Assembly (NCBI GenBank): GCA_964036275.1 | Contig: CAXIWQ010000173.1 | Location: 95,915 to 159,914, forward strand | DNA: 64,000 bases | Reading direction: 5' to 3' | Origin: Litoditis marina | Lineage: Eukaryota > Nematoda > Chromadorea > Rhabditida > Rhabditidae | In this document: in pieces, positions 1 to 13,632 of the stretch | Position numbering within the stretch: position 1 is the stretch's first letter | Layout: every line of letters starts with the position of its first letter | Translations under genes and position numbers: made by a program | The notes under the pieces: model-generated | Database searches by the model: none | Told to the model about the DNA's origin: nothing | Seen by the model: the letters and a program-made list of their open reading frames with translations, nothing else

Positions 1-2074
1 GAAGCAACAGACTTGATAGCCGTATGATTTTTTTTTTGTAGCTGCAAGTCAAAATGTCAATAACCGCGTTAATTCGTCTTTGTGGCTGTGCGCCTCAGAA
101 TAGATTGTCGTATTAGGTTTTTGTAGCTGGGAGCAACAGATTTGATAGCCGTATGAAATGTTCTCTGTAACTGCGAGGCAAAGAGTCAATAACCGCGTTA
201 ATTCGTCTTTTGTGGCTGTGCGCCACAGAATATATAGTCGTATTAGGTTTTTGTAGCTGGGAGCAACAAACTTGATAGCCGTATGAACTTTTCTCTGTAG
301 CTGCAAGCCAACAAGTCGATAACCGCGATAATTTGTATTTTGTGGCTGTGCGCCACAGAATAGATTGTCGTATTAGGTTTTTGTAGCTGGGAGCAACAGA
401 TTTGATAGCCGTATGAACTGTTCTCTGTAGCTGCAAGGCAAAGAGTCGATAACCGCGTCAATTCGTATTTTGTGGCTGTGCGCCACAGAATAGATAGTCG
501 TATTAGGTTTTTGTAGCTGGGAGCAACATACTTGGTAGCCGTATAACCTTTTTCCTGTAGCTGCACGGCAAAGAGTCAATAACTGCGTTAATTTGTCTTT
601 TGTGGCTGTGCGCCACAGAATAGATTGTCGTATTAGGTTTTTGTAGCTGGGAGCAACAGATTTGATAGCCGTATGAAATATTCTCTGTAACTGCGAGGCA
701 AAGAGTCAATAACCGCGTTAATTCGTCTTTTGTGGCTGTGCGCCACAGAATATATAGTCGTATTAGGTTTTTGTAGCTGGGAGCAACAGACTTGATAGCC
801 GTATGAACTGTTCTCTGTAGCTGCAAGGCAAAGAGGTAATAACCGCGTTAATTTGTCTTTTGTGGCTGTGCGCCACAGAATATAAAGTCGTATTAGGTTT
901 TTGTAGCTGGGAGCAACAGATTTGATAGCCGTATGAAATGTTCTCTGTAACTGCAAGGCAAAGAGTCAATAACCGCGTTAATTTGTATTTTGTGGCTGTG
1001 CGCCACAGAATATAAAGTCGTATTATGTTTTTGTAGTTGGAAGCAACAGACTTGATAGCCGTATGATTTTTTTTGTAGCTGCAAGTCAAAATGTCAATAA
1101 CCGCGTTAATTCGTCTTTGTGGCTGTGCGCCTCAGAATAGATTGTCGTATTAGGTTTTTGTAGCTGGGAGCAACAGATTTGATAGCCGTATGAAATGTTC
1201 TCTGTAACTGCGAGGCAAAGAGTCAATAACCGCGTTAATTCGTCTTTTGTGGCTGTGCGCCACAGAATATATAGTCGTATTAGGTTTTTGTAGCTGGGAG
1301 CAACAAACTTGATAGCCGTATGAACTTTTCTCTGTAGCTGCAAGCCAACAAGTCGATAACCGCGATAATTTGTATTTTGTGGCTGTGCGCCACAGAATAG
1401 ATTGTCGTATTAGGTTTTTGTAGCTGGGAGCAACAGATTTGATAGCCGTATGAACTGTTCTCTGTAGCTGCAAGGCAAAGAGTCGATAACCGCGTCAATT
1501 CGTATTTTGTGGCTGTGCGCCACAGAATAGATAGTCGTATTAGGTTTTTGTAGCTGGGAGCAACATACTTGGTAGCCGTATAACCTTTTTCCTGTAGCTG
1601 CACGGCAAAGAGTCAATAACCGCGTTAATTTGTCTTTTGTGGCTGTGCGCCACAGAATAGATTGTCGTATTAGGTTTTTGTAGCTGGGAGCAACAGATTT
1701 GATAGCCGTATGAAATATTCTCTGTAACTGCGAGGCAAAAAGTCAATAACCGCGTTAATTCGTCTTTTGTGGCTGTGCGCCACAGAATATATAGTCGTAT
1801 TAGGTTTTTGTAGCTGGGAGCAACAGACTTGATAGCCGTATGAACTGTTCTCTGTAGCTGCAAGGCAAAGAGTCGATAACCGCGATAATTCGTATTTTGT
1901 GGCTGTGCGCCACAGAATAGATAGTCGTATTAGGTTTTTTTAGCTGGGAGCAACATAATTGATAGCCGTATAACCTTTTTCCTGTAGCTGCACGGCAAAG
2001 AGTCAATAACCGCGTTAATTTGTCTTTTGTAACTGTGCGCCACAGAATATAGAGTCGTATTAGGTTTTCGTAGC
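1..2074. repeat. Higher-order repeat, 8 monomers, two copies
   Basis: The order of variant monomers in about 1-830 recurs at about 1038-1867 with an offset of 1037 bp (8 monomers), with only scattered base changes. Similarity of variant order fades after the second copy's sixth monomer, so one duplication edge is close to 1870. Confidence 0.8.
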
Positions 2075-2449
2075 TGGGAGCAACAGACTTGATAGCCGTA
2101 TGAATTTTTTTCTGTAGCTGCAAGGCACAGAGGTAATAACCGCGTTAATTTGTCTTTTGTGGCTGTGCGCCACAGAATAGATTGTCGTATCAGGTTTTTG
2201 TAGCTGGGAGCAACAGACTTGATAGCCGTATGAACTTTTCTATGTAGCTGCAAGCCAACAAGTCGATAACCGCGATAATTCGTATTTTGTGGCTGTGCGC
2301 CACAGAATAGATAGTCGTATTAGGTTTTTGTAGCTGGGAGCAACATATTTGATAGCCGTATAACCTTTTTCCTGTAGCTGCACGGCAAAGAGTCAATAAC
2401 CGCGTTAATTTGTCTTTTGTGGCTGTGCGCCACAGAATATAAAGTCGTA

Positions 2450-5400
2450 TTAGGTTTTTGTAGCTGGGAGCAACAGACTTGATAGCCGTATGAACTTTTT
2501 TCTGTAGCTGCAAGGCAAAGAGGTAATAACCGCGTTAATTTGTCTTTTGTGGCTGTGCGCCACAGAATAGATTGTCGTATCAGGTTTTTGTAGCTGGGAG
2601 CAACAGACTTGATAGCCGTATGAACTTTTTTCTGTAGCTGCAAGGCAAAGAGGTAATAACCGCGTTAATTTGTCTTTTGTGGATGTGCGCCACAGAATAG
2701 ATTGTCGTATCAGGTTTTTGTAGCTGGGAGCAACAGACTTGATAGCCGTATGAACTTTTTTCTGTAGCTGCAAGGCAAAGAGGTAATAACCGCGTTAATT
2801 TGTCTTTTGTGGCTGTGCGCCATAGGATATAAAGTCGTATTAGGTTTTTGTAGCCATGAGCAACAGACTTGATAGCCGTATAAACTTTTTTTTGTAGCTG
2901 CAAGGCAAAAAGTCGATAACCGCGTTATATCGTATTTTGTGGCTGTGTGCCACAGAATAGATAGTTGTATTGGGTTTTTCTAGCTGGGAGCAACATACTT
3001 GATAGCCATATAAACTTTTTTCTGTAGCTGCACGGCAAAGAGTCAATAACCGCGTTAATTTGTCTTTTGTGGCTGTGCGCCACAGAATATAAAGTCGTAT
3101 TAGGTTTTTGTAGCTGGGAGCAACAGACTTGATAGCCGTATAAACTTTTTTTCTGTAGCTGCAAGGCAAAGAGATAATAACCGCGTTAATTTGTCTTTTG
3201 TGGCTGTGCGCCACAGAATATAAAGTCGTATTAGGTTTTTGTAGCTGGGAGCAACAGATTTGATAGCCGTATGAAATGTTCTCTGTAACTGCGAGGCAAA
3301 GAGTCAATAACCGCGTTAATTCGTCTTTTGTGGCTGTGCGCCACAGAATATATAGTCGTATTAGGGTTTTGTAGCTGGGAGCAACAGACTTGATAGCCGT
3401 ATGAACTTTTCTCTGTAGCTGCAAGCCAACAAGTCGATAACCGCGATAATTTGTATTTTGTGGCTGTGCGCCACAGAATAGATTGTCGTATTAGGTTTTT
3501 GTAGCTGGGAGCAACAGATTTGATAGCCGTATGAACTGTTCTCTGTAGCTGCAAGGCAAAGAGTCGATAACCGCTTCAATTCGTATTTTGTGGCTGTGCG
3601 CCACAGAATAGATAGTCGTATTAGGTTTTTGTAGCTGGGAGCAACATACTTGGTAGCCGTATAACCTTTTTCCTGTAGCTGCACGGCAAAGAGTCAATAA
3701 CCGCGTTAATTCGTCTTTTGTGGCTGTGCGCCACAGAATATGAAGTCGTATTAGGTTTTTGTAGCTGGGAGCAACAGACTTGATGGCCGTATGAACTTTT
3801 TTCTGTAGCTGCAAGGCAAAGAAGTAATAACCGCGTTAATTTGTCTTTTGTGGCTGTGCGCCACAGAATATATTGTCGTATCAGGTTTTTGTAGCTGGGA
3901 GCAACAGACTTGATAGCCGTATGAACTTTTCTCTGTAGCTGCAAGCCAACAAGTCGATAACCGCGATATTTCGTGTTTTGTGGCTGTGCGCCACAGAATA
4001 GATTGTCGTATTAGGTTTTTGTAGCTGGGAGCAACAGATTTGATAGCCGTATGAAATATTCTCTGTAACTGCGAGGCAAAAAGTCAATAACCGCGTTAAT
4101 TCGTCTTTTGTGGCTGTGCGCCACAGAATATATAGTCGTATTAGGTTTTTGTAGCTGGGAGCAACAGACTTGATAGCCGTATGAACTGTTCTCTGTAGCT
4201 GCAAGGCAAAGAGTCGATAACCGCGATAATTCGTATTTTGTGGCTGTGCGCCACAGAATAGATAGTCGTATTAGGTTTTTTTTTAGCTGGGAGCAACATA
4301 CTTGATAGCCGTATAACCTTTTTCCTGTAGCTGCACGGCAAAGAGTCAATAACCGCGTTAATTTGTCTTTTGTGGCTGTGCGCCACAGAATATAAAGTCG
4401 TATTAGGTTTTTGTAGCTGGGAGCAACAGACTTGATAGCCGTATGAACTTTTTTCTGTAGCTGCAAGGCAAAGAGGTAATAACCGCGTTAATTTGTCTTT
4501 TGTGGCTGTGCGCCACAGAATAGATTGTCGTATCAGGTTTTTGTAGCTGGGAGCAACAGACTTGATAGCCGTATGAACTTTTTTCTGTAGCTGCAAGGCA
4601 AAGAGGTAATAACCGCGTTAATTTGTCTTTTGTGGATGTGCGCCACAGAATAGATTGTCGTATCAGGTTTTTGTAGCTGGGAGCAACAGACTTGATAGCC
4701 GTATGAACTTTTTTCTGTAGCTGCAAGGCAAAGAGGTAATAACCGCGTTAATTTGTCTTTTGTGGCTGTGCGCCATAGGATATAAAGTCGTATTAGGTTT
4801 TTGTAGCCATGAGCAACAGACTTGATAGCCGTATAAACTTTTTTTTGTAGCTGCAAGGCAAAAAGTCGATAACCGCGTTATATCGTATTTTGTGGCTGTG
4901 TGCCACAGAATAGATAGTTGTATTGGGTTTTTCTAGCTGGGAGCAACATACTTGATAGCCATATAAACGTTTTTCTGTAGCTGCACGGCAAAGAGTCAAT
5001 AACCGCGTTAATTTGTCTTTTGTGGCTGTGCGCCACAGAATATAAAGTCGTATTAGGTTTTTGTAGCTGGGAGCAACAGACTTGATAGCCGTATAAACTT
5101 TTTTTCTGTAGCTGCAAGGCAAAGAGATAATAACCGCGTTAATTTGTCTTTTGTGGCTGTGCGCCACAGAATATAAAGTCGTATTAGGTTGTTGTAGCTG
5201 GGAGCAACAGATTTGATAGCCGTATGAAATGTTCTCTGTAACTGCGAGGCAAAGAGTCAATAACCGCGTTAATTCGTCTTTTGTGGCTGTGCGCCACAGA
5301 ATATATAGTCGTATTAGGGTTTTGTAGCTGGGAGCAACAGACTTGATAGCCGTATGAACTTTTCTCTGTAGCTGCAAGCCAACAAGTCGATAACCGCGAT

Positions 5401-5900
5401 AATTTGTATTTTGTGGCTGTGCGCCACAGAATAGATTGTCGTATTAGGTTTTTGTAGCTGGGAGCAACAGATTTGATAGCCGTATGAACTGTTCTCTGTA
5501 GCTGCAAGGCAAAGAGTCGATAACCGCTTCAATTCGTATTTTGTGGCTGTGCGCCACAGAATAGATAGTCGTATTAGGTTTTTGTAGCTGGGAGCAACAT
5601 ACTTGGTAGCCGTATAACCTTTTTCCTGTAGCTGCACGGCAAAGAGTCAATAACCGCGTTAATTCGTCTTTTGTGGCTGTGCGCCACAGAATATGAAGTC
5701 GTATTAGGTTTTTGTAGCTGGGAGCAACAGACTTGATGGCCGTATGAACTTTTTTCTGTAGCTGCAAGGCAAAGAAGTAATAACCGCGTTAATTTGTCTT
5801 TTGTGGCTGTGCGCCACAGAATATATTGTCGTATCAGGTTTTTGTAGCTGGGAGCAACAGACTTGATAGCCGTATGAACTTTTCTCTGTAGCTGCAAGCC
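2450..5900. repeat. Higher-order repeat, 15 monomers, tandem duplication
   Basis: Segment 2450-3944 recurs at 4403-5897 with an offset of 1953 bp (15 monomers plus 3 bases). Rare variants such as the monomer with CCATAGGATATAAAG and a TTGTAGCCATGAGC segment appear in the same places in both copies, which shows duplication of the block rather than chance similarity of monomers. Confidence 0.8.
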
Positions 5901-8043
5901 AACAAGTCGATAACCGCGATATTTCGTGTTTTGTGGCTGTGCGCCACAGAATAGATTGTCGTATTAAGTTTTTGTAGCTGGGAGCGACAGATTTGATAGC
6001 CGTATGAACTGTTCTCTGTAGCTGCAAGGCAAAGAGTCGATAACCGCGTTAATTCGTATTTTGTGGCTGTGCGCCACAGAATAGATAGTCGTATCAGGTT
6101 TTTGTAGCTGGGAGCAACATACTTGATAGCCGTATAACCTTTTTCCTGTAGCTATACGGCAAAGAGTCAATAACCGCGTTAATTTGTCTTTTGTGGCTGT
6201 GCGCCACAGAATATAAAGTCGTATTAGGTTTTTGTAGCTGGGAGCAACAGACTTGATAGCCGTATGAACTTTTTTCTGTAGCTGCAAGGCAAAGAGGTAA
6301 TAACCGCGTTAATTTGTCTTTTGTGGCTGTGCGCCACAGAATAGATTGTCGTATTAGGTTTTTGTAGCTGGGAGCGACAGATTTGATAGCCGTATGAACT
6401 GTTCTCTGTAGCTGCAAGGCAAAGAGTCGATAACCGCGTTAATTTGTCTTTTGTGGCTGTGCGCCACAGAATAGATAGTCGTATCAGGTTTTTGTAGCTG
6501 GGAGCAACATACTTGATAGCCGTATAACCTTTTTCCTGTAGCTGCACGGCAAAGAGTCAATAACCGCGTTAATTTGTCTTTTGTGGCTGTGCGCCACAGA
6601 ATATAAAGTCGTATTAGGTTTTTGTAGCTGGGAGCAACAGACTTGATAGCCGTATGAACTTTTTTCTGTAGCTGCAAGGCAAAGAGGTAATAACCGCGTT
6701 AATTTGTCTTTTGTGGCTGTGCGCCACAGGATATAAAGTCGTATTAGGTTTTTGTAGCCATGAGCAACAGACTTGATAGCCGTATAAACTTTTTTCTGTA
6801 GCTGCAAGGCAAAGAGTCGATAACCGCGTTATATCGTATTTTGTGGCTGTGTGCCACAGAATAGATAGTTGTATTGGGTTTTTCTAGCTGGGAGCAACAT
6901 ACTTGATAGCCATATAAACTTTTTTCTGTAGCTGCACGGCAAAGAGTCAATAACCGCGTTAATTTGTCTTTTGTGGCTGTGCGCCACAGAATATAAAGTC
7001 GTATTAGGTTTTTGTAGCTGGGAGCAACAGACTTGATAGCCGTATAAACTTTTTTTTCTGTAGCTGCAAGGCAAAGAGGTAATAACCGCGTTAATTTGTC
7101 TTTTGTGGCTGTGCGCCACAGAATATAAAGTCGTATTAGGTTTTTGTAGCTGGAAGCAACAGATTTGATAGCCGTATGAAATGTTCTCTGTAACTGCAAG
7201 GCAAAGAGTCAATAACCGCGTTAATTTGTATTTTGTGGCTGTGCGCCACAGAATATAAAGTCGTATTATGTTTTTGTAGTTGGAAGCAACAGACTTGATA
7301 GCCGTATGATTTTTTTTTGTAGCTGCAAGTCAAAATGTCAATAACCGCGTTAATTCGTCTTTGTGGCTGTGCGCCACAGAATATATTGTCGTATTAGGTT
7401 TTTGTAGCTGGGAGCAACAGATTTGATAGCCGTATGAAATGTTCTCTGTAACTGCGAGGCAAAGAGTCAATAACCGCGTTAATTCGTCTTTTGTGGCTGT
7501 GCGCCACAGAATATATAGTCGTATTAGGTTTTTGTAGCTGGGAGCAACAGACTTGATAGCCGTATGAACTTTTCTCTGTAGCTGCAAGCCAACAAGTCGA
7601 TAACCGCGATAATTTGTATTTTGTGGCTGTGCGCCACAGAATAGATTGTCGTATTAGGTTTTTGTAGCTGGGAGCAACAGATTTGATAGCCGTATGAACT
7701 GTTCTCTGTAGCTGCAAGGCAAAGAGTCGATAACCGCGTCAATTCGTATTTTGTGGCTGTGCGCCACAGAATAGATAGTCGTATTAGGTTTTTGTAGCTG
7801 GGAGCAACATACTTGGTAGCCGTATAACCTTTTTCCTGTAGCTGCACGGCAAAGAGTCAATAACCGCGTTAATTTGTCTTTTGTGGCTGTGCGCCACAGA
7901 ATATAAAGTCGTATTAGGTTTTTGTAGCTGGGAGCAACAGACTTGATGGCCGTATGAACTTTTTTCTGTAGCTGCAAGGCAAAGAAGTAATAACCGCGTT
8001 AATTTGTCTTTTGTGGCTGTGCGCCACAGAATAGATTGTCGTA

Positions 8044-10960
8044 TCAGGTTTTTGTAGCTGGGAGCAACAGACTTGATAGCCGTATGAACTTTTCTCTGTA
8101 GCTGCAAGCCAACAAGTCGGTAACCGCGATATTTCGTGTTTTGTGGCTGTGCGCCACAGAATAGATTGTCGTATTAGGTTTTTGTAGCTGGGAGCAACAG
8201 ATTTGATAGCCGTATGAACTGTTCTCTGTAGCTGCAAGGCAAAGAGTCGATAACCGCGTTAATTCGTATTTTGTGGCTGTGCGCCACAGAATAGATAGTC
8301 GTATCAGGTTTTTGTAGCTGGGAGCAACATACTTGATAGCCGTATGAACTTTTTTCTGTAGCTGCAAGGCAAAGAGGTAATAACCGCGTTAATTTGTCTT
8401 TTGTGGCTGTGCGCCACAGAATAGATTGTCGTATTAGGTTTTTGTAGCCATGAGCAACAGACTTGATAGCCGTATAAACTTTTTTCTGTAGCTGCAAGGC
8501 AAAGAGTCGATAACCGCGTTATATCGTATTTTGTGGCTGTGTGCCACAGAATAGATAGTTGTATTGGGTTTTTCTAGCTGGGAGCAACATACTTGATAGC
8601 CATATAAACTTTTTTCTGTAGCTGCACGGCAAAGAGTCAATAACCGCGTTAATTTGTCTTTTGTGGCTGTGCGCCACAGAATATAAAGTCGTATTAGGTT
8701 TTTGTAGCTGGGAGCAACAGACTTGATAGCCGTATAAATTTTTTTCCTGTAGCTGCAAGGCAAAGAGGTAATAACCGCGTTAATTTGTCTTTTGTGGCTG
8801 TGCGCCACAGAATATAAAGTCGTATTAGGTTTTTGTAGCTGGGAGCAACAGATTTGATAGCCGTATGAAATGTTCTCTGTAACTGCAAGGCAAAGAGTCA
8901 ATAACCGCGTTAATTTGTATTTTGTGGCTGTGCGCCACAGAATATAAAGTCGTATTATGTTTTTGTAGTTGGAAGCAACAGACTTGATAGCCGTATGATT
9001 TTTTTTTGTAGCTGCAAGTCAAAATGTCAATAACCGCGTTAATTCGTCTTTGTGGCTGTGCGCCACAGAATAGATTGTCGTATCAGGTTTTTGTAGCTGG
9101 GAGCAACAGACTTGATAGCCGTATGAACTTTTTTCTGTAGCTGCAAGGCAAAGAGGTAATAACCGCGTTAATTTGTCTTTTGTGGCTGTGCGCCACAGGA
9201 CATAAAGTCGTATTAGGTTTTTGTAGCCATGAGCAACAGACTTGATAGCCGTATAAACTTTTTTCTGTAGCTGCAAGGCAAAGAGTCGATAACCGCGTTA
9301 TATCGTATTTTGTGGCTGTGTGCCACAGAATAGATAGTTGTATTGGGTTTTTCTAGCTGGGAACAACGTACTTGATAGCCATATAAACTTTTTTCTGTAG
9401 CTGCACGGCAAAGAGTCAATAACCGCGTTAATTTGTCTTTTGTGGCTGTGCGCCACAGAATATAAAGTCGTATTAGGTTTTTGTAGCTGGGAGCAACAGA
9501 CTTGATAGCCGTATAAACTTTTTTTCTGTAGCTGCAAGGCAAAGAAGTAATAACCGCGTTAATTTGTCTTTTGTGGCTGTGCGCCACAGAATAGATTGTC
9601 GTATCAGGTTTTTGTAGCTGGGAGCAACAGACTTGATAGCCGTATGAACTTTTCTCTGTAGCTGCAAGCCAACAAGTCGGTAACCGCGATATTTCGTGTT
9701 TTGTGGCTGTGCGCCACAGAATAGATTGTCGTATTAGGTTTTTGTAGCTGGGAGCAACAGATTTGATAGCCGTATGAACTGTTCTCTGTAGCTGCAAGGC
9801 AAAGAGTCGATAACCGCGTTAATTCGTATTTTGTGGCTGTGCGCCACAGAATAGATAGTCGTATCAGGTTTTTGTAGCTGGGAGCAACATACTTGATAGC
9901 CGTATGAACTTTTTTCTGTAGCTGCAAGGCAAAGAGGTAATAACCGCGTTAATTTGTCTTTTGTGGCTGTGCGCCACAGAATAGATTGTCGTATTAGGTT
10001 TTTGTAGCCATGAGCAACAGACTTGATAGCCGTATAGACTTTTTTCTGTAGCTGCAAGGCAAAGAGTCGATAACCGCGTTATATCGTATTTTGTGGCTGT
10101 GTGCCACAGAATAGATAGTTGTATTGGGTTTTTCTAGCTGGGAGCAACATACTTGATAGCCATATAAACTTTTTTCTGTAGCTGCACGGCAAAGAGTCAA
10201 TAACCGCGTTAATTTGTCTTTTGTGGCTGTGCGCCACAGAATATAAAGTCGTATTAGGTTTTTGTAGCTGGGAGCAACAGACTTGATAGCCGTATAAATT
10301 TTTTTCCTGTAGCTGCAAGGCAAAGAGGTAATAACCGCGTTAATTTGTCTTTTGTGGCTGTGCGCCACAGAATATAAAGTCGTATTAGGTTTTTGTAGCT
10401 GGGAGCAACAGATTTGATAGCCGTATGAAATGTTCTCTGTAACTGCAAGGCAAAGAGTCAATAACCGCGTTAATTTGTATTTTGTGGCTGTGCGCCACAG
10501 AATATAAAGTCGTATTATGTTTTTGTAGTTGGAAGCAACAGACTTGATAGCCGTATGATTTTTTTTTGTAGCTGCAAGTCAAAATGTCAATAACCGCGTT
10601 AATTCGTCTTTGTGGCTGTGCGCCACAGAATAGATTGTCGTATCAGGTTTTTGTAGCTGGGAGCAACAGACTTGATAGCCGTATGAACTTTTTTCTGTAG
10701 CTGCAAGGCAAAGAGGTAATAACCGCGTTAATTTGTCTTTTGTGGCTGTGCGCCACAGGACATAAAGTCGTATTAGGTTTTTGTAGCCATGAGCAACAGA
10801 CTTGATAGCCGTATAAACTTTTTTCTGTAGCTGCAAGGCAAAGAGTCGATAACCGCGTTATATCGTATTTTGTGGCTGTGTGCCACAGAATAGATAGTTG
10901 TATTGGGTTTTTCTAGCTGGGAACAACGTACTTGATAGCCATATAAACTTTTTTCTGTAG
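8044..10960. repeat. Higher-order repeat, 12 monomers, tandem duplication
   Basis: Segment about 8044-9400 recurs at about 9604-10960 with an offset of exactly 1560 bp (12 monomers). Rare features shared by the two copies include the ATTATGTTTTTGTAGTTGG monomer and the GAACAACGTAC variant. Confidence 0.8.
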
Positions 10961-11163
10961 CTGCACGGCAAAGAGTCAATAACCGCGTTAATTTGTCTTT
11001 TGTGGCTGTGCGCCACAGAATATAAAGTCGTATTAGGTTTTTGTAGCTGGGAGCAACAGACTTGATAGCCGTATAAACTTTTTTTCTGTAGCTGCAAGGC
11101 AAATAGGTAATAACCGCGTTAATTTGTCTTTTGTGGCTGTGCGCCACAGAATATAAAGTCGTA

Positions 11164-12290
11164 TTAGGTTTTTGTAGCTGGGAGCAACAGACTTGATAGC
11201 CGTATGAACTTTTTTCTGTAGCTGCAAGGCAAAGAGTCGATAACCGCGTTATATCGTATTTTGTGGCTGTGTGCCACAGAATAGAGAGTTGTATTGGGTT
11301 TTTCTAGCTGGGAGCAACATACTTGATAGCCATATAAACTTTTTTCTGTAGCTGCACGGCAAAGAGTCAATAACCGCGTTAATTTGTCTTTTGTGGCTGT
11401 GCGCCACAGAATAGATTGTCGTATCAGGTTTTTGTAGCTGGGAGCAACAGACTTGATAGCCGTATGAACGTTTTTCTGTAGCTGCAAGGCAAAGAGGTAA
11501 TAACCGCGTTAATTTGTCTTTTGTGGCTGTGCGCCACAGGATATAAAGTCGTATTAGGTTTGTGTAGCCATGAGCAACAGACTTGATAGCCGTATAAACT
11601 TTTTTCTGTAGCTGCAAGGCAAAGAGTCGATAACCGCGTTATATCGTATTTTGTGGCTGTGTGCCACATAATAGATAGTTGTATTGGGTTTTTCTAGCTG
11701 GGAGCAACATACTTGATAGCCATATAAACTTTTTTCTGTAGCTGCACGGCAAAGAGTCAATAACCGCGTTAATTTGTCTTTTGTGGCTGTGCGCCACAGA
11801 ATAGATTGTCGTATTAGGTTTTTGTAGCCATGAGCAACAGACTTGATAGCCGTATAAACTTTTTTCTGTAGCTGCAAGGCAAAGAGTCGATAACCGCGTT
11901 ATATCGTATTTTGTGGCTGTGTGCCACAGAATAGATAGTTGTATTGGGTTTTTCTAGCTGGGAGCAACATACTTGATAGCCATATAAACTTTTTTCTGTA
12001 GCTGCACGGCAAAGAGTCAATAACCGCGTTAATTTGTCTTTTGTGGCTGTGCGCCACAGAATAGATTGTCGTATCAGGTTTTTGTAGCTGGGAGCAACAG
12101 ACTTGATAGCCGTATGAACGTTTTTCTGTAGCTGCAAGGCAAAGAGGTAATAACCGCGTTAATTTGTCTTTTGTGGCTGTGCGCCACAGGATATAAAGTC
12201 GTATTAGGTTTGTGTAGCCATGAGCAACAGACTTGATAGCCGTATAAACTTTTTTCTGTAGCTGCAAGGCAAAGAGTCGATAACCGCGTT
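11164..12290. repeat. Higher-order repeat, 5 monomers, tandem duplication
   Basis: The five-monomer segment starting near 11164 recurs near 11814 (offset 650 bp), and the same pattern returns near 13243 (offset 2079 bp from the first copy, 16 monomers). Rare changes such as GTTTGTGTAGCCATG and GCCACATAATAG mark the copies. Confidence 0.7.
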
Positions 12291-13632
12291 ATATCGTATT
12301 TTGTGGCTGTGTGCCACATAATAGATAGTTGTATTGGGTTTTTCTAGCTGGGAGCAACATACTTGATAGCCATATAAACTTTTTTCTGTAGCTGCAAGGC
12401 AAAGAGTCGATAACCGCGTTATATCGTATTTTGTGGCTGTGTGCCACAGAATAGATAGTTGTATTGGGTTTTTCTAGCTGGGAGCAACATACTTGATAGC
12501 CATATAAACTTTTTTCTGTAGCTGCACGGCAAAGAGTCAATAACCGCGTTAATTTGTCTTTTGTGGCTGTGCGCCACAGAATATAAAGTCGTATTAGGTT
12601 TTTGTAGCTGGGAGCAACAGACTTGATAGCCGTATAAATTTTTTTCCTGTAGCTGCAAGGCAAAGAGGTAATAACCGCGTTAATTTGTCTTTTGTGGCTG
12701 TGCGCCACAGAATATAAAGTCGTATTAGGTTTTTGTAGCTGGGAGCAACAGATTTGATAGCCGTATGAAATGTTCTCTGTAACTGCAAGGCAAAGAGTCA
12801 ATAACCGCGTTAATTTGTATTTTGTGGCTGTGCGCCACAGAATATAAAGTCGTATTATGTTTTTGTAGTTGGAAGCAACAGACTTGATAGCCGTATGATT
12901 TTTTTTGTAGCTGCAAGTCAAAATGTCAATAACCGCGTTAATTCGTCTTTGTGGCTGTGCGCCACAGAATAGATTGTCGTATCAGGTTTTTGTAGCTGGG
13001 AGCAACAGACTTGATAGCCGTATGAACTTTTTTCTGTAGCTGCAAGGCAAAGAGGTAATAACCGCGTTAATTTGTCTTTTGTGGCTGTGCGCCACAGGAT
13101 ATAAAGTCGTATTAGGTTTTTGTAGCTGGGAGCAACAGACTTGATAGCCGTATAAACTTTTTTTCTGTAGCTGCAAGGCAAATAGGTAATAACCGCGTTA
13201 ATTTGTCTTTTGTGGCTGTGCGCCACAGAATATAAAGTCGTATTAGGTTTTTGTAGCTGGGAGCAACAGACTTGATAGCCGTATGAACTTTTTTCTGTAG
13301 CTGCAAGGCAAAGAGTCGATAACCGCGTTATATCGTATTTTGTGGCTGTGTGCCACAGAATAGAGAGTTGTATTGGGTTTTTCTAGCTGGGAGCAACATA
13401 CTTGATAGCCATATAAACTTTTTTCTGTAGCTGCACGGCAAAGAGTCAATAACCGCGTTAATTTGTCTTTTGTGGCTGTGCGCCACAGAATAGATTGTCG
13501 TATCAGGTTTTTGTAGCTGGGAGCAACAGACTTGATAGCCGTATGAACGTTTTTCTGTAGCTGCAAGGCAAAGAGGTAATAACCGCGTTAATTTGTCTTT
13601 TGTGGCTGTGCGCCACAGGATATAAAGTCGTA